Below, piece after piece: positions 33,979 to 41,763 of a stretch of 64,000 bases of DNA. The number at the start of each line of letters is the position of its first letter. The first letter of the stretch is position 1. The DNA comes from Janthinobacterium saanense (GTDB taxonomy: Bacteria > Pseudomonadota > Gammaproteobacteria > Burkholderiales > Burkholderiaceae_D): assembly GCF_014200675.1 (NCBI RefSeq), contig NZ_JACHCI010000009.1:124001-188000 (forward strand). The letters run 5' to 3'. The translations under genes and the position numbers were made by a program. The notes under the pieces were generated by a model. It searched no databases. It saw only the letters and a list, made by a program, of their open reading frames with translations, and was not told where the DNA came from.

Positions 33979-34344
33979 TTATGGCGGCTGCCGTTCCACC
34001 GGCGGCGGCGTTCTTTTGCCGACGCGCTGCAGCACCGTGCGTATCAGGGGCAGGGCGGTGTTGGCGTGTTTCAGCAGCGATGCGCCGGCCAGCAGCAGCG
34101 GCACGAAGCGGCGCGGCCGCACCAGCAGCAAGCCCACAATGCCGCCGCCTATCATCAGCGGCACCTTGAAGCGGGTGGCCAGGGTATGGCGCAGCTTGCC
34201 GCCGGTCAGCGGTTCCAGCAACTGCCGGGTTTGTACGTCCAGCGCGAGGCGCTGCAGCGCGCATTCCGCCACCAGCGCATCGCGCCGCTCTGCCAGGCTT
34301 GCGGCGCTACTGAGCCGCGCCAATTTGGTGGGGTGAGTGGTCAT
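33979..34344 (-). CDS. YqjK-like protein
   Basis: A 121-residue basic protein with one or two short hydrophobic segments (MIGGGIVGLLLV, FVPLLLAGASLL). Its position as third gene after the YqjD/ElaB-like and YqjE-like genes matches the yqjDEK cluster. Its start overlaps the YqjE-like stop by 4 nt. Sequence similarity to E. coli YqjK is weak by eye, so this rests mainly on position. Confidence 0.68.
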   Translation of the reverse strand: MTTHPTKLARLSSAASLAERRDALVAECALQRLALDVQTRQLLEPLTGGKLRHTLATRFKVPLMIGGGIVGLLLVRPRRFVPLLLAGASLLKHANTALPLIRTVLQRVGKRTPPPVERQPP

Positions 34345-34727
34345 GATGGCTCCGATCCGCGGCGCGTCATGGCTTGCAAGCCTTCCAGGTCCTTGTTCAG
34401 CTCGGCCATGGTGAAGGACAGCAATTTGGGCTTGCTGCGGAAACTGCTCCGTACGCCCAGCAAGGTGGCGATGGCGGCGATGATGAACACGGCGGCGGTC
34501 AGGCCGATGGCGGCGATACGGTGGGTATCCCAGAACAGCACGATGACCATAAAGATCAGCAATACCAGGCCGACAAACAGGCACAGCAGTGCCAGCATGG
34601 CTAGCGCCAGATAGGTAAGAAAGCGCAGCGACTCTTCTTCTACTTCCACCGCCGCCAGCGCCAGACGGGTCTGGACGATGGCGGCGATGGTGGCTGCGAC
34701 TTGCGCGACATGATGAGCGATTGCCAT
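34341..34727 (-). CDS. YqjE-like (phage-holin-superfamily) membrane protein
   Basis: A 128-residue protein with two strong hydrophobic helices (YLALAMLALLCLFVGLVLLI, then AIGLTAAVFIIAAIATLLG), of the Holin_3/YqjE type. In E. coli YqjE and YqjD are inner-membrane proteins and YqjD binds stationary-phase ribosomes. The gene is between the YqjD-like and YqjK-like genes with a 78-nt gap and a 4-nt overlap respectively. Confidence 0.8.
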   Translation of the reverse strand: MAIAHHVAQVAATIAAIVQTRLALAAVEVEEESLRFLTYLALAMLALLCLFVGLVLLIFMVIVLFWDTHRIAAIGLTAAVFIIAAIATLLGVRSSFRSKPKLLSFTMAELNKDLEGLQAMTRRGSEPS

Positions 34728-34805
34728 GGGCTGCCTTTCGCGTCAGGATGAATCAGGCCAGTCGAGATGGCGGCCAGGCCGCCCGTGTACGTCTTGCGCG
34801 CAACG

Positions 34806-35159
34806 TTAGCGGCGCGAGGACAGCAGCAAGCCGAACAGCACGCCCACGACGGCGCCCGCACCGACTGCTTTCCATGGATTGTCTTGCACGTAGTCGTCGG
34901 TCGCCTTGGCGGCTTTCTTGGTGTGGTGCACCAGGTCTTCTTCCAGTTTGCGCAAGTCTTTCTTGGCCGTTTCCACGGTGGCCAGGAATTTTTCCTTGAC
35001 GGCCTTGATGTTTTCGCCCGTCTGACCGGTGGCGCCATCGAGCCAGCCTTCGGCTTCGTCGATGACGTCTTTCAAATCGCCGATCAGTTTGTCGCGTGCC
35101 TTGTCGGCGTCCGCCAGGACTTTTTCGCTATTGGATTTGCCGGTATGTGTTGAGCTCAT
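34806..35159 (-). CDS. DUF883 family YqjD/ElaB-like protein
   Basis: A 117-residue protein: a long amphipathic helix (residues about 10-85, heptad-like KDVIDEAEGWLDG) and a C-terminal glycine-rich membrane anchor (NPWKAVGAGAVVGVLFGLLLSSRR). This is the YqjD/ElaB/YgaM pattern, C-tail-anchored ribosome-associated proteins linked to stationary phase and stress. It starts the cluster with the YqjE- and YqjK-like genes. Confidence 0.86.
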   Translation of the reverse strand: MSSTHTGKSNSEKVLADADKARDKLIGDLKDVIDEAEGWLDGATGQTGENIKAVKEKFLATVETAKKDLRKLEEDLVHHTKKAAKATDDYVQDNPWKAVGAGAVVGVLFGLLLSSRR

Positions 35160-35287
35160 GTATTACCTCATGGAAGTGAAACTGCACAATGAAATACCAG
35201 TGTAGGCAGCAGCGGCCACGCTGTCTTGCGCCGCCTCAACGGCAGCGCTAGCCACCGTCAAGATGGATTGAAAGCAAGGTTGCGTGA

Positions 35288-36142
35288 CTAGCGGAAAGCA
35301 AAGTCCAGGACTACGCCCGCAAATACTGCTGCTCCTAGCCAGTTATTATGCCGGAATGCCGCAAAACACGGCATACGCTCGCGTGCGCGTATCAAGGTGT
35401 AGTGGTAAACCGCGCAGCCGGCAGCGACCAGCAAGCCTGCCACGAACCAGGTACGCAAGCCCAGATACCAGCCGCAGGCTAGCCACAGCAGCAGGAAAGC
35501 GGCGTAGCACAACATGATGATGGTCACGTCATAGCGGCCAAAGGTGATGGCCGAGGTCTTGATGCCGATCTTTAAGTCATCGTCGCGGTCGACCATGGCG
35601 TATTCCGTGTCATAGGCCACGGCCCAGAATACATTACCCAAGAGCAGCAGCCAGGCCACCACGGGCACGGCGTTCGTGATGGCGGCAAAGCCCATGGGGA
35701 TGCCGAAACCGAAGGCGATGCCCAGATAGGCTTGCGGGATGGCAAAGAAGCGCTTGAAGTAGGGGTAGGTGGCGGCGATGATGACGGCGGCCACCGACAA
35801 TTGCCTGGTCAGCGTATTGAGGGGCAGCACCAGGCAAAAGGCCAGCAAGGTCAGTACGCCGGCCACGGCCAGCGCTTCCTTGCCGCTGATGCGCCCGCTG
35901 GTAATCGGGCGCTCGGCCGTGCGCTTGACGAATTTGTCGATATCCTGGTCCGCATAATCATTGACGGCGCAGCCTGCCGAACGCATCAAAAACGTGCCGA
36001 GGGTAAAGATGAGGATCAGACGCCAGTCCGGCACGCCTTGCTGCGCCAGCCACAGCGCGCACAGGGTAGGCCACAGCAGCAACACGGTGCCGATAGGCTT
36101 GTCGAGCCGGATCAGGCGAAAATACAGCGCCAGCTTATTCAT
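35288..36142 (-). CDS. ubiA: 4-hydroxybenzoate octaprenyltransferase
   Basis: A 284-residue polytopic enzyme that prenylates 4-hydroxybenzoate in ubiquinone synthesis. The first aspartate-rich motif is NDYADQDID at residues 61-69, and the second is [12 protein letters not shown] near 185. About eight or nine helices. It lies 76 nt downstream of oxyR on the same strand. Products of ispA/dxs (15 kb) feed its polyprenyl donor. Confidence 0.94.
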   Translation of the reverse strand: MNKLALYFRLIRLDKPIGTVLLLWPTLCALWLAQQGVPDWRLILIFTLGTFLMRSAGCAVNDYADQDIDKFVKRTAERPITSGRISGKEALAVAGVLTLLAFCLVLPLNTLTRQLSVAAVIIAATYPYFKRFFAIPQAYLGIAFGFGIPMGFAAITNAVPVVAWLLLLGNVFWAVAYDTEYAMVDRDDDLKIGIKTSAITFGRYDVTIIMLCYAAFLLLWLACGWYLGLRTWFVAGLLVAAGCAVYHYTLIRARERMPCFAAFRHNNWLGAAVFAGVVLDFAFR

Positions 36143-36218
36143 GGATAACTCAATCTTGTTGAAGAGAAACGTCGATTATCGCAAATAGTATGGCGATGTA
36201 CTATTTCAGCGCCGCTTC

Positions 36219-37154
36219 TTATTCTTCGATGCAAAGCGTATCGACGCCAGGCAGGTTGCAGCTGGCAATCGCGGCGCACAGGGCGTCGATGGCTGCCTTG
36301 CGGGTAAAGCTCTTGCGCCACAGCATGACTACCCTGCGCGATGGCGCCGGCTCTTCGAAAGGACGGTAGGCCAGCATGCCATCGGCGGCATCCATATCGG
36401 GTACGGAGGCGCGCGGCAGCACGGTCAGGCCGATACCGCTGGCCACCATGTGGCGAATAGTTTCCAGGGATGAACCTTCAAACGTGCGCTGCATGCCGTT
36501 GCCGGGTGAAGAGAAGCGCGCCATTTCAGGGCACACTTCCAGCACCTGGTCGCGGAAACAGTGGCCATTGCCCAAGAGCAGCATGGTTTCCGATTTCAGG
36601 TCCTGGGCGGCAATCTGCTTGCGCGCCGCCCACGGATGGTGGCGCGGCATGGCGACCACGAACGGTTCATCGTACAAAGTCTGCATGGCCATGCCGTGTT
36701 CGGGCAGCGGCAAGGCCATGATGGCCACATCCAGTTCTCCCTGGCGCAGCAGTTCCAGCAGGCGCACCGTGAAGTTTTCTTGCAAAATCAAGGGCATTTG
36801 CGGCACTTGCCCGATCATGGCCTTGACCAGCGGCGGCAGCAGGTAGGGGCCGATGGTGTAGATCACGCCCAGGCGCAAGGGGCCCGCCAGCGGGTCCTTG
36901 TTTTGCTTGGCCAGTTCCTTGATGGCGGCTGTTTGTTCCAGCACTCTTTCGGCCTGGGCGATGATTTGCGCGCCCAGCGGGGTGACGGAAATTTCGGCGC
37001 CGCCCCGTTCGAACAGCACCACGCCCAATTCGTCTTCGAGTTTCTTGATGGCCACTGACAAAGTAGGCTGGGCAACGAAGCAGGCTTCGGCGGCGTGGCC
37101 GAAGTGTTTCGCTCGCGCGACTGCAACGATGTATTTCAGTTCAGTCAGTGTCAT
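36219..37154 (-). CDS. oxyR: Hydrogen-peroxide-sensing regulator OxyR
   Basis: A 311-residue LysR-family regulator. The N-terminal helix-turn-helix spans residues 1-60 (TELKYIVAVARAKHFGHAAEA). The redox cysteines C199 (GNGHCF) and C208 (LEVCPE) fall at exactly the positions of the E. coli sensor pair. FEGSSLETIRHMVASGIGLTVLP is the conserved C-terminal stretch. The ATG at 37154 follows a good AAGGAG-like sequence read on the minus strand; the frame is open much further upstream into the DUF3717 gene, which I discount. Confidence 0.95.
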   Translation of the reverse strand: MTLTELKYIVAVARAKHFGHAAEACFVAQPTLSVAIKKLEDELGVVLFERGGAEISVTPLGAQIIAQAERVLEQTAAIKELAKQNKDPLAGPLRLGVIYTIGPYLLPPLVKAMIGQVPQMPLILQENFTVRLLELLRQGELDVAIMALPLPEHGMAMQTLYDEPFVVAMPRHHPWAARKQIAAQDLKSETMLLLGNGHCFRDQVLEVCPEMARFSSPGNGMQRTFEGSSLETIRHMVASGIGLTVLPRASVPDMDAADGMLAYRPFEEPAPSRRVVMLWRKSFTRKAAIDALCAAIASCNLPGVDTLCIEE

Positions 37155-37307
37155 AAGGAGATTGGAACACAGTATGTGCTTACTTGCAATTACTTGCAAT
37201 GAATGTAAGGTGGCGAATACAGCCGAAAGCGCCAAACTGTGGCGCGGATGGCGTATTGTAGCGGATCGGCCCCTATAATGCGGGGCAGGGTCACGATGGA
37301 GACGGTC

Positions 37308-37511
37308 ATGGAACTGAGTGTGCAGACACTGGAAGCGGCGATCAATTACTGGCGGGCGCGGCAACCGGCGCGCGGCAACGAATATGCGCTGTCGCCGCCC
37401 GTCAGCCGGCTGGCCACCGTGTATGCGCTGATGATTTACCGTCACCAACTTACTATCGAGCAAGACAGCCTGGAACCGGCCGTCCTGGCGCTGATCCACC
37501 ATCGGGACTGA
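37308..37511 (+). CDS. DUF3717 domain protein
   Basis: A 67-residue protein beginning MELSVQTLEAAINYWRARQPA, the signature of DUF3717, a short helical family of unknown role in Burkholderiales. GGAG at 37298-37301 sits 6 nt before the ATG at 37308, which decides the start over the upstream ATG at 37296. It is divergent from oxyR. Confidence 0.8.
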   Translation: MELSVQTLEAAINYWRARQPARGNEYALSPPVSRLATVYALMIYRHQLTIEQDSLEPAVLALIHHRD

Positions 37512-37542
37512 AACCCATACTGAACTAATAGAGACTATCTTT

Positions 37543-38019
37543 ATGCCTGATTTTGAAAACAAGATTTGCAGCCGCGACACATTGAAAGAGCGTGCCGCTG
37601 CCCTGCCGAAACCGGTGGTCGTCACCAATGGCGTGTTCGATATTTTGCACCGCGGCCATGTGACCTACCTGGCGCAAGCGCGTGCACTGGGCGCCTCGCT
37701 GGTGGTGGCCTTGAACACGGATGCCTCCGTCAAGCGCCTGGGCAAGGGCGATGACCGTCCCCTGAACAGCTGCGAAGACCGCCTGGCCGTGCTGGCCGCT
37801 TTGGAATCGGTGAGCCTGGTAGTGCCGTTTTCGGAAGACAGCGCGCTGGAAGTGGTGCAGGAAATCACCCCTGAAATCTATGTCAAGGGCGGCGACTACG
37901 ACATGACGGCGATTCCCGAAGGCAAGGCCGTGCTGGCCTATGGCGGGCAAGCCGTGGCCATCGATTTTGAACACGACCGCTCGACTACCAAACTGCTGAG
38001 CAAAGTGCGCGAGAAATAA
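37543..38019 (+). CDS. rfaE2: ADP-heptose synthase, adenylyltransferase RfaE2
   Basis: A 158-residue D-glycero-beta-D-manno-heptose 1-phosphate adenylyltransferase for lipopolysaccharide core. The cytidylyltransferase-like HxGH motif is HRGH at residues 36-39 in VFDILHRGHVTYL, and KGGDYDMTAIPEG and HDRSTTKLL follow. It corresponds to the C-terminal half of E. coli HldE; Burkholderiales often have the two activities as separate genes. The kinase partner is not in this window. Confidence 0.92.
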   Translation: MPDFENKICSRDTLKERAAALPKPVVVTNGVFDILHRGHVTYLAQARALGASLVVALNTDASVKRLGKGDDRPLNSCEDRLAVLAALESVSLVVPFSEDSALEVVQEITPEIYVKGGDYDMTAIPEGKAVLAYGGQAVAIDFEHDRSTTKLLSKVREK

Positions 38020-38285
38020 AGTAGTTCAGCAAGCGCAAGCGCAAGATCAAGGCGGGCGTCTTGCGCCCGCACAAAGATGCACTCATTTGTTACATTTACA
38101 ATATCAATGGAAATGTGATCGGCGTGGTCAATGTTTCCAGAAGGATAAAAAAGCGTTACTATGATCAGCATGCCACGGCTGAGCGAAAATCAGCCGCAGC
38201 GCGTAGTGCCGCCTTTCCTGTTAGGTCATAATTTACGCCACACGCCACGTCCCATGGCGGTCATCGTTTGCGACAGAAGAAATCA
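38020..38285. other. Intergenic region upstream of the tubulin-like cluster
   Basis: 266 nt without a convincing gene. A 7-bp stem GCGGGCG / CGCCCGC lies at 38052-38070 with no T-run. An AT-rich stretch follows at about 38085-38160 (GTTACATTTACAATATC) and may hold the promoter of the six-gene cluster. A short open frame from 38161 is discounted. Confidence 0.35.
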
Positions 38286-39776
38286 ATGGATCATAAAACC
38301 ACGGGAGAATGGCTGCTGCAGTCCGGCGTATGGATCGCCGATGAAGCGCAGTCAGGCTTGCAATTCAAGCGTAGTGCCTTGGGTCATGCGGTGTCGCCGC
38401 GCCTGGACGCCGACGATATCGGGCAACTGATGCGTACCCACCGTCTGCCTGACGATGCCGACGTGCATTTCCCACCTGAATTCCAGTACAGTCCCTTTAC
38501 GGGCATCGCCCTGAAGACGCCGATCCAGAGCGGGCAGGCCAGCGCCTGGGTGCCGCCGTTTGGCGCGCGTGCCATCAACAGCAGCGCCATGCCGGGCGCC
38601 ATCGGCTTGCGCCAGACGGGGCAAGCGCTGAAGCTGGCGCGCAGCCCTGCGCGCGAGGCGTCGGCCGACGCTGGCGCCAACGCCGATCCAGACGTCAGCA
38701 TACCCGCGCCGCCGCCTGGCGAATATGCATTTTTTTCGGCCCGCTTCGGCACCACTGGCGCCGCCTTGCTGGCGCTCGATGCGCGCAAGGGGTCTTTGTA
38801 TAGCTGGCTGCCAGGACAGAAACTCTGGCTGGCGCTGGAGTCAACGCAAGGCGGCTTGCTGTCTGAATGCCTGCTGGGCGAGATGGCCTGGCGCGCCGAG
38901 TTGGCCAGCGGCTACAATAGCCGCCTGTATGTGCCCAGTGGCCATGGCCTCGCTTGCATCACCGCCGATTTCCCCTCGCTCAGTTATCAGGTCGAGCATC
39001 TGGGCGACGCGCCATCGGTGGCGGCGCCGATCTGGTTCCAGAGCCGCTTGTGGGCGCCGCTGCAGGGCGAAGACGGCTCGATTCGCTTTCTCAATCTCGA
39101 TATACATAACGTGGTGGGTGCTGAAGTGGTGCTCGAGGGCGCCATTGCGCTGGGCAAAGTCAGCGCGCCTGTGGCCTATGGCCGCAGCGTGATCTGGCCG
39201 TGCGAACATGGCCAGCTGCGCTTGCAGCAGCGCCAGGATGGCAGCATGGTGGCGAACTGGACCCCATGGCCGGACGGCTTGCTGCCGCAATTCGATTTTG
39301 GCTGCCCCTATCTGTCGCGCGATGGTGACCTGTGGCAACTGTGCTTTGACAGCGGCAGCGACCGTTATGGTTATCTGAAACTCGGGACGGTGAGCGAGTT
39401 CGCCGTGGCGATGGAGCCGCGCCTGTGCTCGGGCAGCTTTAATTACCGTTTTTCCACCAAACTTAAAAGCGCGCCGTGGCAAGAGCCGGAACAGGGCGAC
39501 GATGGCGGCAGCAGCAAGTCGGTGATGCCGCTGCTGGAAGCCGGTGACAGCGTGCTGGGCGTGCGTTTCGATACGCGCGTCAGCCTGGACACCGTGCTGC
39601 GCTCGAAAGAGCGCATGTATGCCACCCTGGTGCAGGATGACGAAGTGCGCATACTGCCTTTCCACACCTTTTTTGTCGATGAGCCGTGGCGCATGCGCTT
39701 GTTCACGCACCAGGGCACCTTGTGGGCGTATCACCCGTCGCTGGGCCGCATCGATGGCTGGAAATTGCAAGCATGA
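38286..39776 (+). CDS. Unknown soluble protein of the tubulin-like cluster
   Basis: A 496-residue protein with no signal peptide or membrane helix, rich in short strands with Gly, Trp and Tyr and with repeated YNSRLYVPSG-like and GDLWQLCFDS-like segments, which could be a beta-propeller. I do not recognise a family. A proline/alanine-rich linker near residues 115-145 divides a short N-terminal part from the beta-rich body. AGAAGAA precedes the ATG at 38286. The stop overlaps the next ATG by 4 nt, so it is part of the same transcription unit as the VWA-like, membrane, tubulin-like, zinc-ribbon and lipoprotein genes. Confidence 0.7.
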   Translation: MDHKTTGEWLLQSGVWIADEAQSGLQFKRSALGHAVSPRLDADDIGQLMRTHRLPDDADVHFPPEFQYSPFTGIALKTPIQSGQASAWVPPFGARAINSSAMPGAIGLRQTGQALKLARSPAREASADAGANADPDVSIPAPPPGEYAFFSARFGTTGAALLALDARKGSLYSWLPGQKLWLALESTQGGLLSECLLGEMAWRAELASGYNSRLYVPSGHGLACITADFPSLSYQVEHLGDAPSVAAPIWFQSRLWAPLQGEDGSIRFLNLDIHNVVGAEVVLEGAIALGKVSAPVAYGRSVIWPCEHGQLRLQQRQDGSMVANWTPWPDGLLPQFDFGCPYLSRDGDLWQLCFDSGSDRYGYLKLGTVSEFAVAMEPRLCSGSFNYRFSTKLKSAPWQEPEQGDDGGSSKSVMPLLEAGDSVLGVRFDTRVSLDTVLRSKERMYATLVQDDEVRILPFHTFFVDEPWRMRLFTHQGTLWAYHPSLGRIDGWKLQA

Positions 39777-41257
39777 TGGTTTCCCTGCCCCGATTATTGC
39801 GCTGCATCATCGCCGTGGCTGCCCTGTCGCTGGGCTTGTCATCACAGGCGGCCGGCATCCAGCAAGCTTTCCTGGTGCAAAACTCGGGCTGGATGGAGCC
39901 GTTTTATACGGACCCGCAATCGCAGTTGAAAGCGCTGGTGGGCGCCGTGGCGCAGGCGGCCAGCACGCCTGACGATCCATTGTTCCTGCTGGCCTTTAGC
40001 CAGAGCAATGGCGGCAATGTCTCGCCTGCGCTGCTGGGACAAGGCCGTGGCGCGGCCGCCATCGCGGGCCAGCTGGCGCCGCTGGGCCTGGCGCGCAAGG
40101 GCAGCGGCCATGCGCTGGCCGACACGGATTTCCAGGAAGCCGTGACAAAAACCATCACCGGCCCTTTTCGTTCGGCATCCGGCATCGTATGGATTTTTAC
40201 GAACAACAAGAATAGCCCGAATAACGACAGCCAGACGGCCGAGCGCAACCGCGACTTTTACCGCTTGCTGCATCTGGAACCATCGATCACCAAGACCCTG
40301 GTGTATGCCTTGCGCATGCCGGTGCAGGGCAAGCTTTACAGCGCCAGGGGTTTGATGGTGTATGCGCTGGCGTATGGCCAGCCGGCCGCCGAAGCGCTCA
40401 ACCGCATCCAGGCCGAGGGCCGCTTGTCGCAAGTGCTGACGCGCGCGCCGGCCCGCTTGAAACCGGTCGACCAGGACGCCGTGCGCATCGTGCCGCAATC
40501 GGTGCAGAACAGCGCCAATGTACACGCCAGCCTGGGCCGCGACGGGCGCACCATCGTGCTCGACGTTGACGCCGAGAAACTGGTGCCCAGGGTGGTCTTG
40601 CAGGCGTCCTTGCAAAACATGTTTTTCCCGTATGTGATCGAACACGCCACCGTGCAAGCCACCCTGGCGGGCCAGGCCGCGCCGCTGCAGGTGAGCCCGG
40701 GCGAGATCAGCGGCTTGTTGCCAGGCGCCAGCCAGAAGGTGGAAGTGCGGTTTGACTTGCCGATGGCGCAGATTCCTTCGCCATGGTCGGCCCAGGCGCT
40801 GGCCGCGATGGGCAAGCAAGTGCTGCTGCCGATGAAGGCGACCGTGGGCCTGACGGGCCAGAAGTTGGCCCTGTCACCGGAGTTTTCGCACGAGTTGCAG
40901 GATTTGTTCCCTGGCGACCCGATTTCGGAAGTATTTACGCCGCCCGACAGCGTGCGCGCTTCGCAAGCGACGGTGCCGCTGCTGGTGCGCATCCAGTATC
41001 CGCTGTTGCCGGTGCTGCTGATCACCGGCGCAATTTTGCTGCTGTTGCTGGCTTTTTTGCTGTTTGGCGTGCTATCGACCAGCAGCAAGCGCTATCGGAT
41101 CGTGGTCAATGGTCTGCCGCGCCAGGTTTTGCTGAAACCATACAAGAGTCTCGTCATCAAAGATGATGGCGGGCGCGAGATAGGCACCTTGCGGCGCGGT
41201 CTGGGCAAGCCCGTCATCGTGCGCGTTGCCGATGGCCAGACGCTGGTGCTGGGCTAA
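39773..41257 (+). CDS. Exported VWA-like protein with C-terminal membrane anchor
   Basis: A 494-residue protein. A signal peptide (LLRCIIAVAALSLGLSSQAA) is followed by a domain resembling a von Willebrand A fold: residues 36-41 QNSGWM replace the metal-binding DxSxS, and GIVWIFTNNKNSPNND takes the place of the third acidic loop, so the metal site is degenerate. A C-terminal helix (about 410-434) is followed by a basic 60-residue tail with small FHA- or ubiquitin-like strands (YRIVVNGLPRQVLLKPYK). The bulk should be periplasmic and the tail cytoplasmic. It overlaps the previous gene by 4 nt. Confidence 0.72.
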   Translation: MMVSLPRLLRCIIAVAALSLGLSSQAAGIQQAFLVQNSGWMEPFYTDPQSQLKALVGAVAQAASTPDDPLFLLAFSQSNGGNVSPALLGQGRGAAAIAGQLAPLGLARKGSGHALADTDFQEAVTKTITGPFRSASGIVWIFTNNKNSPNNDSQTAERNRDFYRLLHLEPSITKTLVYALRMPVQGKLYSARGLMVYALAYGQPAAEALNRIQAEGRLSQVLTRAPARLKPVDQDAVRIVPQSVQNSANVHASLGRDGRTIVLDVDAEKLVPRVVLQASLQNMFFPYVIEHATVQATLAGQAAPLQVSPGEISGLLPGASQKVEVRFDLPMAQIPSPWSAQALAAMGKQVLLPMKATVGLTGQKLALSPEFSHELQDLFPGDPISEVFTPPDSVRASQATVPLLVRIQYPLLPVLLITGAILLLLLAFLLFGVLSTSSKRYRIVVNGLPRQVLLKPYKSLVIKDDGGREIGTLRRGLGKPVIVRVADGQTLVLG

Positions 41258-41308
41258 GCCCGCATCTCCTTTACCCCTGATGACACTACCCTTCTTTCGA
41301 GGCAGACG

Positions 41309-41743
41309 ATGGCACAAGATACTCCCAAAGACAATGCAGGCTTCACCTTGCCAGCCCCAGCGAGCACGCCCACGGAAGCCAGCGTAGCTGCCGCTTCGGC
41401 CACCACGGCCAGCGTCGAGGCGCCCGCCACGCTCGACCCGGCCAGCGCCACCGATACCTCGGCGCGCGATACCCTGATCGGCGGCGCCGTGCTGCTGCTG
41501 CTGTTGATAGCCTTTTTCTTTGCCAAGAATGCGTATGCGAATGGCCTGGTGGGCAAGCGCTTGCCGCCCAACAAGGCCAACGCCTCGGGCTGGTGGCTGT
41601 TCATTTTCCTGGCCAGCCTGGCCACCGCCGTCGTGCTGGCAGCCGTCAATGCGCATAAATTCCTCGCGCCGTTGTTCATGGGACCGCTGCTGCTGGTGGG
41701 CCTGGTGGCGCTGGTGCTGACGTTTACTTCCAGCCGTAACTAA
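41309..41743 (+). CDS. Three-helix membrane protein of the tubulin-like cluster
   Basis: A 144-residue protein with a 50-residue Ala/Pro/Thr-rich N-terminal segment and three helices (LIGGAVLLLLLIAFFFA, WWLFIFLASLATAVVLAAV, GPLLLVGLVALVLTF). I do not recognise a family. AGGCAGACG precedes the ATG. It is 51 nt after the VWA-like gene and 20 nt before the tubulin-like gene, and its disordered N-terminus could contact the tubulin-like protein in the cytoplasm. Confidence 0.7.
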   Translation: MAQDTPKDNAGFTLPAPASTPTEASVAAASATTASVEAPATLDPASATDTSARDTLIGGAVLLLLLIAFFFAKNAYANGLVGKRLPPNKANASGWWLFIFLASLATAVVLAAVNAHKFLAPLFMGPLLLVGLVALVLTFTSSRN

Positions 41744-41763
41744 AATTGAGCGGGCCACATACC

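Noticed and set aside
38161-38430. Short open frame (89 codons) with an AGAAGGA ribosome-binding-like sequence upstream
   Set aside because: It overlaps the start of the 496-residue gene by about 145 nt and has no recognisable composition; considered chance.
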